Of a DNA stretch of 33,311 bases, positions 24,701 through 31,267 are shown piece after piece. The notes beneath the pieces were generated by a model. It did no database searches. It was not told where the DNA came from and was given only the letters and a program-made list of their open reading frames with translations. The DNA is taken from positions 1-33,311 of the IMG/VR virus record IMGVR_UViG_3300034418_011681, one strand, 5' to 3'. Positions within the stretch are counted from its first letter, which is position 1. Every line of letters begins with the position of its first letter. The DNA comes from a virus. The position numbers were made by a program, and so were the translations under genes.

Positions 24701-26420
24701 CTTTTACTGTATTGAAAGAATTTCCGTAATTTGGTAAAGAATTTGATGCAACGTATAAAGACTTTTCAGTTTTATTTTTATATACGTTTATAACATCTGA
24801 AGAATATTTTTCATCATATAGTGAAGTAACTTTTCTTACGCTAAAAATTTTATCAATAGACTTTTGTGAATTGTTTATTTTAAATTCTTTTGTTGGCACA
24901 GAAGTCTCTGATACCAACACCCCATCAAAAATTTCAGTTTGTCTTTGATTGTTTGTTAATGAAAAATAGTCAACTTCTACAGAGTCTTTATTGTAAATAT
25001 TGGTATTATCATATGTCTTAATCGTATAGCTAAAACTAGATCCTGTATCTTTTTCTTTTGTTATACTCTCTACTTCACAATTTACCGAAACGTTAAATAT
25101 CCAGTCATTAGATTTAAAATCTTTAGGATCATCATATCCATATCCAACAAGTTTTATTGGGTCGTCTTTAGTATATCCTTTTCCATTTTCTATAATATTT
25201 GTATTAGATACAACTCCACCTATCCTAAAACTTATTATGCTTCCAGAACTTGAGTATCCAAAAGCAAAAACATCCAAAAGAATGTCTTCTCCAGAAGACA
25301 AATCCTCTATTATATTCGAGCATTTATTAAACTGAGTTAATGACTTCTCTTCATAAGTAATGACAAAGTATCCATTAAGTCCCTTATATACTAAAGTTCC
25401 ACTTTCCGGAAACCCTACAGTAGAATCTACATTTATATAATCTGATCCAGTTAAAACTTTTTCTTTTATTTTTGTTTTTGGATGAATTGAAAAATCGCCA
25501 AAAACTGTTCCGATAACATTAATATCTTTATTAAAATCATTATCTAATTTTAATACATGATATGGTTTTCCATTTCTAATAATTCTTTGAACATCAGTTA
25601 CTGTACCAAAAGCTTTGGAGATATTACCTTGCTGTTGATCTTGGAATATTGTTCTATTTTTTAACTCTTCTGCAGATCCATTAATTTCTTCTACTATAAG
25701 ATCTTTTGTTATTCTATATTGAGCATCTGAAGGTTGTATTAAATAATCTCTTGGTTTAATTACCTCTACAGAAGCACCAAATAAAACTCTGAACAATATT
25801 TTAAAAGACTCGTCAGTGCCTTTTGAAGAATAAAAATCTTTTGAATTTTTTAAAAAGGTTCCAGAGTTTAAAGATGAAAATAATTTTCTACCTTCAAACC
25901 CAGGTAAAAACTGCTTTTTAACTTTATTGTAATACTCTTTTAAAAATAATATACTTAGGTTAAATACGTTTTTTGGAGATTCTTCTGTACCCTGAAGATG
26001 TGTTTGTGTAAGAGTATCTTCAAAAATAAAGTTCTCATTTTCTCCATAAGAAGAAATTCCACTAAATCCTCTAACACACTCTTCAAATGAAGTGTTGGTC
26101 TTACTTTTATAAAGAATAATTTCAGAGTCTATTTTAATTAGACCATACGTGTCAGGAAACCCTTCAGTAGACTCAACATTTATTGTATTGCTAAAAAGAT
26201 CAACATCACTTTTTAATACAGTAAAACCTACCAAGTTTGATATTGAATCGACCTTAGTCTGCTTATCAATATTTGTAAGGACATCATAAGCACCACCTTG
26301 AAGGTCTAATGACTTATAATACTCTTTTAAAAATTCTTGGACAAGAGGAAAATTCTCCCTTACAAAAGATGGGAGTTGATCTTCTACTATTGAATTGATT
26401 TTTATTCTTGTATTATCCAT
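18726..26420 (-). CDS. gp7-like giant baseplate wedge protein with YHYH domain
   Basis: A 2564-residue protein directly downstream of gp6, the T4 position of gp7 (baseplate wedge, 1032 residues). Near residues 192-212, DFYSSKGTDESFKILFRVLF matches the C-terminal part of T4 gp7 (DFYSTKGIEASYKFLFKVLY, from memory), preceded by a segment SFVRENFPLVQEFLKEYYKS at residues 16-35. After this come many beta repeats: GxGY type (for example SDSGSGYITPPDILIFG), GEKVNYNSNG...GSDYYVNVVDDFTIRLF type, and GFPDTYGLIKIDSEIILYKS type. A YHYH-type domain is visible at about residues 1245-1345: SPIVGWAYDGNPIYGPYGYE, then GRFCITPEYPNGTYAYFTT. Thus it seems to be a gp7 C-terminal core with a very large added C-terminal extension. 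The start has an AAGAAG ribosome-binding site and lies 3 bases after gp6. Confidence 0.85.
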   Translation of the reverse strand: MDNTRIKINSIVEDQLPSFVRENFPLVQEFLKEYYKSLDLQGGAYDVLTNIDKQTKVDSISNLVGFTVLKSDVDLFSNTINVESTEGFPDTYGLIKIDSEIILYKSKTNTSFEECVRGFSGISSYGENENFIFEDTLTQTHLQGTEESPKNVFNLSILFLKEYYNKVKKQFLPGFEGRKLFSSLNSGTFLKNSKDFYSSKGTDESFKILFRVLFGASVEVIKPRDYLIQPSDAQYRITKDLIVEEINGSAEELKNRTIFQDQQQGNISKAFGTVTDVQRIIRNGKPYHVLKLDNDFNKDINVIGTVFGDFSIHPKTKIKEKVLTGSDYINVDSTVGFPESGTLVYKGLNGYFVITYEEKSLTQFNKCSNIIEDLSSGEDILLDVFAFGYSSSGSIISFRIGGVVSNTNIIENGKGYTKDDPIKLVGYGYDDPKDFKSNDWIFNVSVNCEVESITKEKDTGSSFSYTIKTYDNTNIYNKDSVEVDYFSLTNNQRQTEIFDGVLVSETSVPTKEFKINNSQKSIDKIFSVRKVTSLYDEKYSSDVINVYKNKTEKSLYVASNSLPNYGNSFNTVKDFKFEISKVSFDGITITQPNHGFLTGDAVLYTFTGENEDEKLLIETGVYYVKRESSSEFKLSRSKENIEKSLGLRFDNAFVNLLSPGTSKTLKNNFISLLRFSDIKRVPDVVGPQKLIRRLTKPKTSDRKDATEFGCTGIFLNGVELLNYKSSDKIFYGPLESIEVIDGGINYSVTEPPKLEISSSIGSSATGHCGVEGSLTRIDVIDPGYDYIENPLVTITGGSGSGAKAEVKLIPLDNSVVFDSSVNNTRINPTDPFNQIGFSTFHKLFTGEKVNYNSNGQTEIGGLKSGSDYYVNVVDDFTIRLFDRKEDSINNTNEVDITSFGEGNHTIKSEKKKFSIGSISVLNTGFGYKNKKIIVNPTGVNTAFDEIRVYEHPYQSGEIITYSYEGTPISGLSTGSYYVTRLDEKRFKLSNIGIGTTAKSFFYDTKQYINFNDGGQGRHIFNYEPIKVTISGSVGVSTVNQKEFNAEVLPYFRGEVKSIFLDNNGVGYGSSDIINYNRQPEFNLNSGSGAKVVPVISNGSIVEVLISDSGSGYITPPDILIFGTGSGASLVSIIEDGKLKEVKVVYGGKSYNSDTTRIEILTPGVGCKLRGNIKTWTINNFTRLLESDKISFDDSVAYRGLNPKYGLQYTHLYTPRELRKKLLSEYTQDDKIQYRSDYLNDSREDKYHSPIVGWAYDGNPIYGPYGYESLNSTTIKKINSGYSDPKDEYPGRPDRKIYPAGFFVEDYNFTGEGDLDENNGRFCITPEYPNGTYAYFTTIEDETLNTTTNIGVGIFNGDKVPRFPYVVGKNFYSNPIKENFEIGTNQERFNFLNPNILRNTNPYNLTSSRSEYKFLENNNKTYDLKNSKIKSTFSSSLDDIKIISGGDNYSIGDSVIFDNSGTGGSRASFEVGKIYGKDVISLEPLLTTFEDVEFTSYRGNNRIIGFCTETHNLKNNDLLVVKSIINDQLRGQFKPTIPKNTLSLSLDVNDDPTKTVTYFSVDGSLTYPNIKENDVYTLESEKVKILNVDEATSRIRVLRGYNSTAISSHSVSTVLVEESNKIVLEYPNSDFKYDVNREYYFDPVESIGFGTEKSLKVFGSPGSGVTSITINPRYIYLKDHNLKSGTIVEYTSNGSPIAVSTDGTSISSVNDGDRFYITNLGKDFVGISTVKVGLSTFGEYKSPDLSSGLLFINSAGIGTYHSFKTEKTNTLLCNINKNEALVSTASTTLLKATDKVDIEIYSGISTTYSVKYNDFYRRIVVNQKEFISSDIDLTYSTIRIPSHNFISGDKVIYNSTSPSSGLTDNQIYYISVYDENRIRLCNSQYDATKKNPFFVTISSISFGTLSPINPKLNIIRNSKIILDLSDSSLSVESTLLGKRIPSFSLEFFTDESLSNRLFLVDSDKISKIRQTGIIGVDSNAKVEILIDNTFPDNFYYNLVPDQNPENSRIKKECKVDEEVIFNNLISLRTSVFYGTKTLSGVGTDTFTFSIGDTNESSTYNTSNSSISYTTNSSTAKGKISSFNRISGGFEYETLPSIIEIDSQEGTGAIVLPVSSSVGSIKNTEIVDIGYEYSVDNTIVPRVKAPLSIRVEPLSKLASVGISSVGRFYKKSPTLIVKDGFTGELIDDLVLDYDIEKYKVTIIKNTKGFYNTTPDIIPIRNTNGIKISLASYNPSTKEVTLTLNKVFTLEEFPFEVGDKIIVEGTSTTSGITYNSKEYDYSLFEINEVDLSGPLPTIKYSIEKYLSSSLTPGTFDVENSSGIVTPEKYFPKFNVQLVKNDFSVREVVKFGNKTGKVVSWDSKNEILKVETAFEIEDEEIIRGLSSNTSAFIKENSGLEFYYDISSSSRVIGGWNKDTGFLNNSTQKIADNDYYQYFSYSLKSEIPLDKWFFTVSNLNHTVGFKKFGDLQVVSTPDSFSGITTVQRSEATDIVIDLNSQVNVNCLFDYDLVTENYFYIDKILSSDQIYFESRILQDYSESIGNRVLLIDDISNEFNTNLPATFVTSF

Positions 26421-26423
26421 TTA

Positions 26424-28328
26424 TTATCTTCTTACTAGGTCTCCATTAAAATAGCTTGATGTGAAAATGTAATTTGAACCTGAGGAATCCGAACCAGATT
26501 CTATATTGTCAGGAATCATTCTTATCTCAGCTCTATTACTATCTAGTTGTAAATAAAGATCTTGTAAACCAATAATATCATTTGATTTTGGTATTGCTGA
26601 AATCTCTATTATTGGAGTTCCTCCTGAAAGTTTTTCTGTTGAAATTATATTAAGAGCAAACGTTCTTATCTCACCTTTTATATAATTTATTGTGCCAACA
26701 TTTTCTATGAGTATTGTGGGTTCAGAATCTGAATCTAATGTAAACAAAACTAAAGTGCCAGTAGTTAAATCATTATTAGGAGAGTCGCCAAAATAAACTG
26801 GCTGTTCTACACCAGAAATAGTAAAACCGGACGATTTAATATTATATCCATCAGAATCTGCAAAAAATCTATTCCCAAAGCATATTTCATATTCTGCAAG
26901 TTGATTTGGGAATATCTTTAAGTCTCTCCTCATTTGAACTTTTGTAATATTGGAGGTTACTGATGGGTCAGAGTTATCAATTATATTTTGATATCTACTA
27001 TACTTAAATCTGGCACCATACTTATTAATCTCACTGGATCTTGAATAGTTAAAAATATTTTGAAGAATTTGTGTTCCTACGGTTTGAGGAGAAGATGTCA
27101 AGTTTTGATTGTAATATACGCTAGAGAAAGTTTCAAGATAAAGAATTTTTGCATCTAAAATTTCTGGAACTATTCCTGCTACACTATATTTTTTTAATTC
27201 TTCCTTTATATTGTCTTTAACCGCGTTTGAAACAAAAGTTCCAAATGTTGGTTTTATTGTTATAAAAACTTTACCAAACTGTGGAGGGTCTAAGTCTTCT
27301 CCACCAAATACGTTTACAGATTCTGCTTCTGGATAGATTTTAGGAACAATTACTTCATAGTCAGATGAAGTAACTGCACGATTTTGTGCAGAGTAAAGTC
27401 TTGGTGCAAAGTTTTTTATTGAAGATACAGATTCTACCTCCGAACCTCCAGTAGAACTTGATTCTGTCGCTATAATAGATATTCCGCTTCTAATCAAATT
27501 GGAACTTCCATCTACAATTCTTCCCGAGAATGTAAATGAGGTAAACCCATTACCTTCTTCGCCATTAGTTACAAGATAAGAAGCTTCGATAAAGTTGTCG
27601 TTTTCTAGTTTTGTTCCAATTACACCATCCCCAAAAATTAACTCATAACTTTGGTTTTGGACTTCTTGAATAAAGTAAACTTTTGAATTTGAGTTTACTT
27701 GTAAAATATTTGGAGCATTTATAAACTTTCTAGATGAAGTACTCCTCTGAGAGTCTCTTACACTGACTCTTAGAGTAGAAGTATCAATATTTGGGTTATC
27801 TAAAATATATTTTTGATTTGGATTATTTGAACTTACAGTAAAAGTATTTTTTGTATAAGTTCCTTCGTAGATTTGAATTGAGTCAAATATTGCAATATTA
27901 TTTACTACAGGAACGGTAATATCATCCAAAATGGAAAATACAAAATTATTTGAACCAAAAGAAGATGTAGTACAAACCAAACCTTTTTGTAGAGTTAATG
28001 TAAGTGGTTTGTTTGCAAGGTTTTCGGTATTTACGAAAAAACTTATGGTTGCTTTTGCTGCAGTTCTTGACTTTGGAACATATCCAATATTTCTTGCAAG
28101 AGATACTACATTCTCTCTAAGAGTAGCACTATCAATAAAAACCTCATTGCTAACCATATTAGCATTATATGAGGCAAGGTATGTGTTATATGCTAAAGTA
28201 TCAATAATTACTGATAGGTTAGATCCCTCAAAGTCATAGTCAGTAAAATTTGAGTTTGATCTCAAATAGTCTTTTATGCCCGTTTTAATCTGATCGAAAT
28301 CTAGATTGGTGAAGTTTACTAGTGCCAT
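26424..28328 (-). CDS. 6: gp6, baseplate wedge subunit (gpJ-like)
   Basis: A 634-residue protein (T4 gp6 is 660). The N-terminus matches T4 gp6 closely: FDQIKTGIKDYLRSNSNFTD then YDFEGSNLSVIIDTLAYNT, against T4 YDFEGSRLNVLCDLLAYNT. Further along, RNIGYVPKSRTAAKATISF and SDYEVIVPKIYPEAESVNVF fit the gp6/gpJ family core. gp6 dimers link wedges into the baseplate ring. The start codon overlaps the gp25 stop by one base (TAATG), so translation is probably coupled to gp25. Confidence 0.94.
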   Translation of the reverse strand: MALVNFTNLDFDQIKTGIKDYLRSNSNFTDYDFEGSNLSVIIDTLAYNTYLASYNANMVSNEVFIDSATLRENVVSLARNIGYVPKSRTAAKATISFFVNTENLANKPLTLTLQKGLVCTTSSFGSNNFVFSILDDITVPVVNNIAIFDSIQIYEGTYTKNTFTVSSNNPNQKYILDNPNIDTSTLRVSVRDSQRSTSSRKFINAPNILQVNSNSKVYFIQEVQNQSYELIFGDGVIGTKLENDNFIEASYLVTNGEEGNGFTSFTFSGRIVDGSSNLIRSGISIIATESSSTGGSEVESVSSIKNFAPRLYSAQNRAVTSSDYEVIVPKIYPEAESVNVFGGEDLDPPQFGKVFITIKPTFGTFVSNAVKDNIKEELKKYSVAGIVPEILDAKILYLETFSSVYYNQNLTSSPQTVGTQILQNIFNYSRSSEINKYGARFKYSRYQNIIDNSDPSVTSNITKVQMRRDLKIFPNQLAEYEICFGNRFFADSDGYNIKSSGFTISGVEQPVYFGDSPNNDLTTGTLVLFTLDSDSEPTILIENVGTINYIKGEIRTFALNIISTEKLSGGTPIIEISAIPKSNDIIGLQDLYLQLDSNRAEIRMIPDNIESGSDSSGSNYIFTSSYFNGDLVRR

Positions 28329-28729
28329 TATCGTGTCGGTAGTAATGCAAATGATAACTGTTGAGGTAAAGCTTCAATTCCAATTATATTGTATATTATG
28401 GTAACGTCAAACTGGTTACTGTCAAAATCCGGTTCTACTTTAATTTTAACCAATTCAACTCTTGGCTCATAATTTTCTATAGTATTTTTGATTTCACCTT
28501 CAATTGCAAGAGCAGATATGGAATCAATATTTTCAAATAAACTTTGTGATATCTTAGAACCAATATTTTGATTAAAAAACCTCTCACCAGGAACTGTATA
28601 TACTAGATTTCTAATAGAGCGTGCTATTGCAGTTTCATTTTTTAGTGCAATTAAGTCAAAAGTCAAAGGGTTAGCCTGAAATGTCAGACTAACATCCTTA
28701 AAACTCTTACTAACGCGCTCTAAAGGCAT
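28328..28729 (-). CDS. 25: gp25, baseplate wedge subunit
   Basis: A 133-residue protein (T4 gp25 is 132) of the gp25/gpW-like family, which bridges the sheath and the wedge. The family features are all present: NETAIARSIRNLVYTVPGER near residue 31-50, IGSKISQSLFENID, and the conserved NYEPRVELVKIKVEP with the EPR triad at about residues 92-94. The gene ends in TAATG overlap with gp6. A GATAAATA late box lies 22 bases upstream of the ATG. No strong ribosome-binding site is visible. Confidence 0.93.
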   Translation of the reverse strand: MPLERVSKSFKDVSLTFQANPLTFDLIALKNETAIARSIRNLVYTVPGERFFNQNIGSKISQSLFENIDSISALAIEGEIKNTIENYEPRVELVKIKVEPDFDSNQFDVTIIYNIIGIEALPQQLSFALLPTR

Positions 28730-28750
28730 CTAAAACTAATAATTCTATCT

Positions 28751-28758
28751 TATTTATC
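28751..28758 (-). promoter_or_regulatory. Candidate late promoter GATAAATA for gp25-gp6 unit
   Basis: GATAAATA on the minus strand, 22 bases before the gp25 ATG and overlapping the TGA stop of the 80-residue gene. It fits the NATAAATA pattern and the spacing of the box upstream of gp8. Confidence 0.55.
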
Positions 28759-28999
28759 ACCCAAAAATGGGTTCTGTTCCATATTCCCAGTCATCATAGT
28801 CATTATCATTGCGAATTTTTTCATGAATTTCTTTTTGAACAGAAAAATCATGCTTTTTGGGTGTCATGTCATCATTATTAATCTCACGAAGCATCTTTTT
28901 TTCTGGTACTTTGGTCCAATAGTCAGTAATAAGACCACTTGTGCCCCACATTTCTCTCATGTAACTTGAATCACGGTCTGGATTTGGGTGCATTGCCAT
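28757..28999 (-). CDS. Conserved hypothetical cyanophage protein, 80 aa
   Basis: A hydrophilic 80-residue protein, MAMHPNPDRDSSYMREMWGT..., ending in the acidic, aromatic NDNDYDDWEYGTEPIFG. A good AAGGAG ribosome-binding site lies 8 bases before the first ATG (28999), which favours that start over the Met two codons later. There is no transmembrane segment or known motif. Its position immediately upstream of gp25 suggests a structural or assembly role, but this is only context. I do not recognise a T4 counterpart. Confidence 0.8.
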   Translation of the reverse strand: MAMHPNPDRDSSYMREMWGTSGLITDYWTKVPEKKMLREINNDDMTPKKHDFSVQKEIHEKIRNDNDYDDWEYGTEPIFG

Positions 29000-29033
29000 C
29001 TGTTTTCTCCTTTTTGGGGTTGAACAGAACTTT

Positions 29034-29651
29034 TTACGGGGTTTCTATCCCGGAGTCAATGTAAAATCCTTTTCTTAAGTAATCTTTATCCTCAACAAAG
29101 TGTAAATTATCGTATTCTACCTTATCATTTTCTTTCCAAACTGGTATTGCGACTCTATTACCATATCTAAAGTCGGGATTTCTTCTAAAATGAACCTCTA
29201 TAAGTCTATTTCCAATGAATTCGCAGTTGATCCACTCATAATCTCCAACCAACTCTTCTAATATTTGCGGAAATTCCACTTCCTTGTCTATTATATACCA
29301 CTTTTTCCACTTATAGTAAGGATCATTAACATTTCTTTCACCTTTGACAACTAATTTTGCCTTTTTGTTCTGGTAATCAACACTTATGTGCTCACCTTCA
29401 AATATCTCACACCAGAATTCGGAAGGATGAAAGTGTTCAGTGTCCTTATCAATCCACTCCTTACGCGAAAATCGCCCCATACCAAGTAAATTAATACTTG
29501 GTCGGACGATATAATACCCCGAATATGGAACAGGCACCCCTGTAGGTCCACAGAGATGCCCTAGAAGACGATTTAAAATGAGTTTATTGTAAACCCATAA
29601 GTCTTTTGGATGTATTGAATTCCATTCTGTACAAGGTTCTAAATGGTACAT
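29034..29651 (-). CDS. Conserved hypothetical, possibly ATP-grasp-like
   Basis: A 205-residue protein rich in Trp, Tyr and charged residues. A run CGPTGVPVPYSGYYIVRPSI (about residues 34-53), then NLLGMGRFSRKEW, then FWCEIFEGEHISVDY (about residues 80-94) is loosely like the lysine/Gly loop and acidic strand of ATP-grasp enzymes. The similarity is from visual pattern only and could be wrong. No signal peptide or membrane segment is visible. The ribosome-binding site is poor. It is flanked by the 43-residue basic protein and the 80-residue gene. In this context it could modify a metabolite or surface component together with the glycosyltransferase, but there is no direct evidence. Confidence 0.8.
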   Translation of the reverse strand: MYHLEPCTEWNSIHPKDLWVYNKLILNRLLGHLCGPTGVPVPYSGYYIVRPSINLLGMGRFSRKEWIDKDTEHFHPSEFWCEIFEGEHISVDYQNKKAKLVVKGERNVNDPYYKWKKWYIIDKEVEFPQILEELVGDYEWINCEFIGNRLIEVHFRRNPDFRYGNRVAIPVWKENDKVEYDNLHFVEDKDYLRKGFYIDSGIETP

Positions 29652-29672
29652 CCAAAAGAAACTATTCTTTAT

Positions 29673-29804
29673 CTATTTACCTTGACCACGATACTTTTTC
29701 TTGCGTCCATTACGAGATGTTGCTGAAAGCAATGTGCGAGCAGAACGACCTTGGCGAGTCTTTTTAGGAGGCGCCGGAGTAAAAACAGTCTTATTAAGTG
29801 CCAT
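29673..29804 (-). CDS. Small basic conserved cyanophage protein, 43 aa
   Basis: A short frame starting at the ATG read from 29804 and ending in TAG at 29673. It encodes MALNKTVFTPAPPKKTRQG, then RSARTLLSATSRNGRKKKYR, ending GQGK. The protein is strongly basic, with a PAPPKKTRQG segment and a KKKYRGQGK tail that I recall from equivalent short proteins in other T4-like cyanophages. A good GGAG ribosome-binding site (GGAGATTTAACTT before ATG) supports translation. It fits the otherwise empty gap between the glycosyltransferase and the 205-residue gene. The basic nature suggests nucleic-acid binding or packing inside the virion; this is inference. Confidence 0.8.
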   Translation of the reverse strand: MALNKTVFTPAPPKKTRQGRSARTLLSATSRNGRKKKYRGQGK

Positions 29805-29819
29805 AAGTTAAATCTCCAA

Positions 29820-30590
29820 TCAAATTACACGAGTTTTTTCATGTCCAACACGAATACGAGGATCGCACCAGATCTCAAATCCTTCTTCCTTTGCATCTAA
29901 ACAGAAGGAAACATCCTCTCCACACATATCCTGAACTGCACCAGACTCAAAGACTTGCATCTTAGGTGCAAACCATGGATACTCAAGATTCTCAAAGACT
30001 CCTTTCTTAATCAATACCCAACCAAAACCAGTGTAGTCTACAGTAAAAGGCTTCTTACGCTTTGCCATGGTTTCAGTGGTCTCATGATTCATTACACCAC
30101 CATTGTTACGGAAGTCATCCTCCTCCAACCAATGAGCAACTGAGGTCGTGCGCCCATCCTCTGTGGCGTACCACCCAGCTGTGATCTCACGTTCTGTGCC
30201 ATCTTCAGAGAGTGCGAGATCGCAAAGTTGCCAAAACTTCTGAGCGTTGAAAACAATATCACTATCAATCCACAACTGATAGTCATACTCTAACTTGCCA
30301 TCCCAAGGTTGTTGCTTCGGTCCTCTCAGAACATTTGCTCCAAGACACTTACAACGTGCAAAGTTAACCATCGAAGAATAGTCCTGAGAAATCTGAATAC
30401 TCATTCCATTCTGTACCATGTCAAAACATAGTTGTACAAAACTCTTCAGAAATGTAAATGAACACCCACGACCAGGAAGACAAAATACAATACTCTTGCC
30501 CTTCATACGCTCCTTGATAGCGTCGTAGTCCCAATCCTCAGACTTTGTAACCTCTGGTGGTTTCGCTTTTACAGTAAATCCTTTTGCCAT
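29820..30590 (-). CDS. GT-A-type glycosyltransferase
   Basis: A 256-residue protein with features of a GT-A fold glycosyltransferase that transfers a sugar from a nucleotide-sugar donor. IVFCLPGRGCSFTFLKSFVQ (about residues 34-53) forms the first strand and helix. YDYQLWIDSDIVFNAQKFW (about residues 103-121) contains the Asp-Ser-Asp metal-binding DxD motif. MCGEDVSFCLDAKEEGFEIW (about residues 222-241) supplies the catalytic-type ED and is followed by the C-terminal VGHEKTRVI. Such enzymes are common in T4-like cyanophages, where the acceptor is unknown: DNA, virion protein and host surface glycan are all possible. A perfect TATAAATA late box lies 37 bases upstream, so expression is probably late. 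The ribosome-binding site is weak (AAAGAA). Confidence 0.85.
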   Translation of the reverse strand: MAKGFTVKAKPPEVTKSEDWDYDAIKERMKGKSIVFCLPGRGCSFTFLKSFVQLCFDMVQNGMSIQISQDYSSMVNFARCKCLGANVLRGPKQQPWDGKLEYDYQLWIDSDIVFNAQKFWQLCDLALSEDGTEREITAGWYATEDGRTTSVAHWLEEDDFRNNGGVMNHETTETMAKRKKPFTVDYTGFGWVLIKKGVFENLEYPWFAPKMQVFESGAVQDMCGEDVSFCLDAKEEGFEIWCDPRIRVGHEKTRVI

Positions 30591-30626
30591 TTCTTTAATA
30601 AAACCTCAATGTCATTTTAGTCCCAA

Positions 30627-30634
30627 TATTTATA
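30627..30634 (-). promoter_or_regulatory. T4-type late promoter TATAAATA
   Basis: A perfect late box on the minus strand, 37 bases upstream of the glycosyltransferase ATG and just after the stop of the 75-residue gene. It marks a likely boundary between the early-type cluster on the right and the late structural genes on the left. Confidence 0.65.
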
Positions 30635-30638
30635 TCTG

Positions 30639-30866
30639 TCAATAAGAACTCTCATGTGTGAGCTCGGCGCTTCTTACTACCTTTTCATACTGTAAGTCCT
30701 TCTTACCAACCTCTGTGTATATCTCTACAAGATTATTGAGAGATTCCCATACTACTTTAAACTCTTCTTCCTTTAATGAATGGTATATGCAACGATCCTT
30801 TGCATATATGTGATAAACATTTTCCGCCATAAAAAAATTTTCAGAATTTTTTTCTCTGAGTCTCAT
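30639..30866 (-). CDS. Small conserved cyanophage protein (VYHIYAKDRCIYHSL family)
   Basis: A 75-residue protein whose ATG (30866) overlaps the TGA stop of the 52-residue gene (ATGA), favouring coupled translation from this start. An alternative start at 30830 gives MAENVYHIYAKDRCIYHSLK, 63 residues. From memory, the short version matches a family found next to cyanophage glycosyltransferase genes. Neither start has a ribosome-binding site; an A/T-rich run (TCTGAAAATTTTTTT) precedes the inner one. The protein is mixed alpha/beta with EEEFKVVWESLNNLVEIYTE probably helical. No function is known to me. Confidence 0.78.
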   Translation of the reverse strand: MRLREKNSENFFMAENVYHIYAKDRCIYHSLKEEEFKVVWESLNNLVEIYTEVGKKDLQYEKVVRSAELTHESSY

Positions 30867-31021
30867 TTTGAAACTGAATTATATATCACAACTACGCAAA
30901 CGCCCACTAGCATAAAAAACGGAAATCGGAATATCTCAAAGAATCTCCCCGGATATCGTATCAACCATCCCGCAAAGACTACCTTCCAGAAATTCCAATA
31001 AGGGTCACGGTGTCTTCTCAT
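30863..31021 (-). CDS. Small membrane protein, 52 aa
   Basis: A frame from the ATG at 31021 to TGA at 30863, overlapping the next gene by ATGA. It encodes MRRHRDPYWNFWKVVFAGW, then LIRYPGRFFEIFRFPF, then FMLVGVCVVVIYNSVSK. The C-terminal FFMLVGVCVVVIYNSV (about residues 35-50) is a clear hydrophobic segment able to span a membrane, with Arg-rich residues before it that suggest N-in topology. GAGAG lies about 4 bases before the start as a weak ribosome-binding site. The coupled overlap and coherent membrane-protein composition support a real gene despite its shortness. Its function is unknown. Confidence 0.68.
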   Translation of the reverse strand: MRRHRDPYWNFWKVVFAGWLIRYPGRFFEIFRFPFFMLVGVCVVVIYNSVSK

Positions 31022-31145
31022 AATACTCTCGGCGGGGTTCTCATGGTTTTTACTCGGCGAAAAATTTTTTGATCCTTATAGTTCTCTCGCGTTTTGTCAC
31101 CTCTGTAGGTTAGGGTAGTTTATGGTTTTTATACGGGCACGCCGG

Positions 31146-31151
31146 ATTATA
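31146..31151 (-). promoter_or_regulatory. Candidate sigma70 -10 box TATAAT
   Basis: On the minus strand GTTATAATCC contains a perfect -10 box, 125 bases upstream of the 52-residue gene. There is no convincing -35 at 16-18 bases. It lies in the otherwise geneless stretch 31022-31267, which also holds the TTATTCG repeats and a stem-loop, and could drive the small two-gene unit. Confidence 0.35.
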
Positions 31152-31184
31152 ACAATAAAAAATATATCGCATATACTGCTGATA

Positions 31185-31231
31185 CGAATAACGAATAAAC
31201 TGCGATTACACGAATAAAGAATAACGAATAA
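31185..31231. repeat. Short iterated CGAATAA repeats
   Basis: CGAATAA occurs four times on the plus strand (31185, 31192, 31211 and 31225), with AGAATAA variants between them. On the transcribed strand it reads TTATTCG. The cluster lies between the stem-loop at 31236 and the -10 candidate at 31146. It may be a protein-binding array or simple-sequence drift. Confidence 0.6.
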
Positions 31232-31235
31232 AGAA

Positions 31236-31258
31236 GGGGTGCTAAGTATAAGCACCCC
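31236..31258 (-). terminator. Stem-loop terminator after the first KTSC-like gene
   Basis: A perfect 8-bp stem GGGGTGCT / AGCACCCC with a 7-base loop, TATACTT on the minus strand, starting 9 bases after the stop codon of the gene ending at 31268. On the minus strand it is followed by TTCTTTATTCGTTATTC, a broken U-rich tract, so it is a plausible Rho-independent terminator closing the small-gene operon. The loop sequence is the same as the TATACTT core of the intercistronic elements. Confidence 0.75.
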
Positions 31259-31267
31259 GCACAACTA

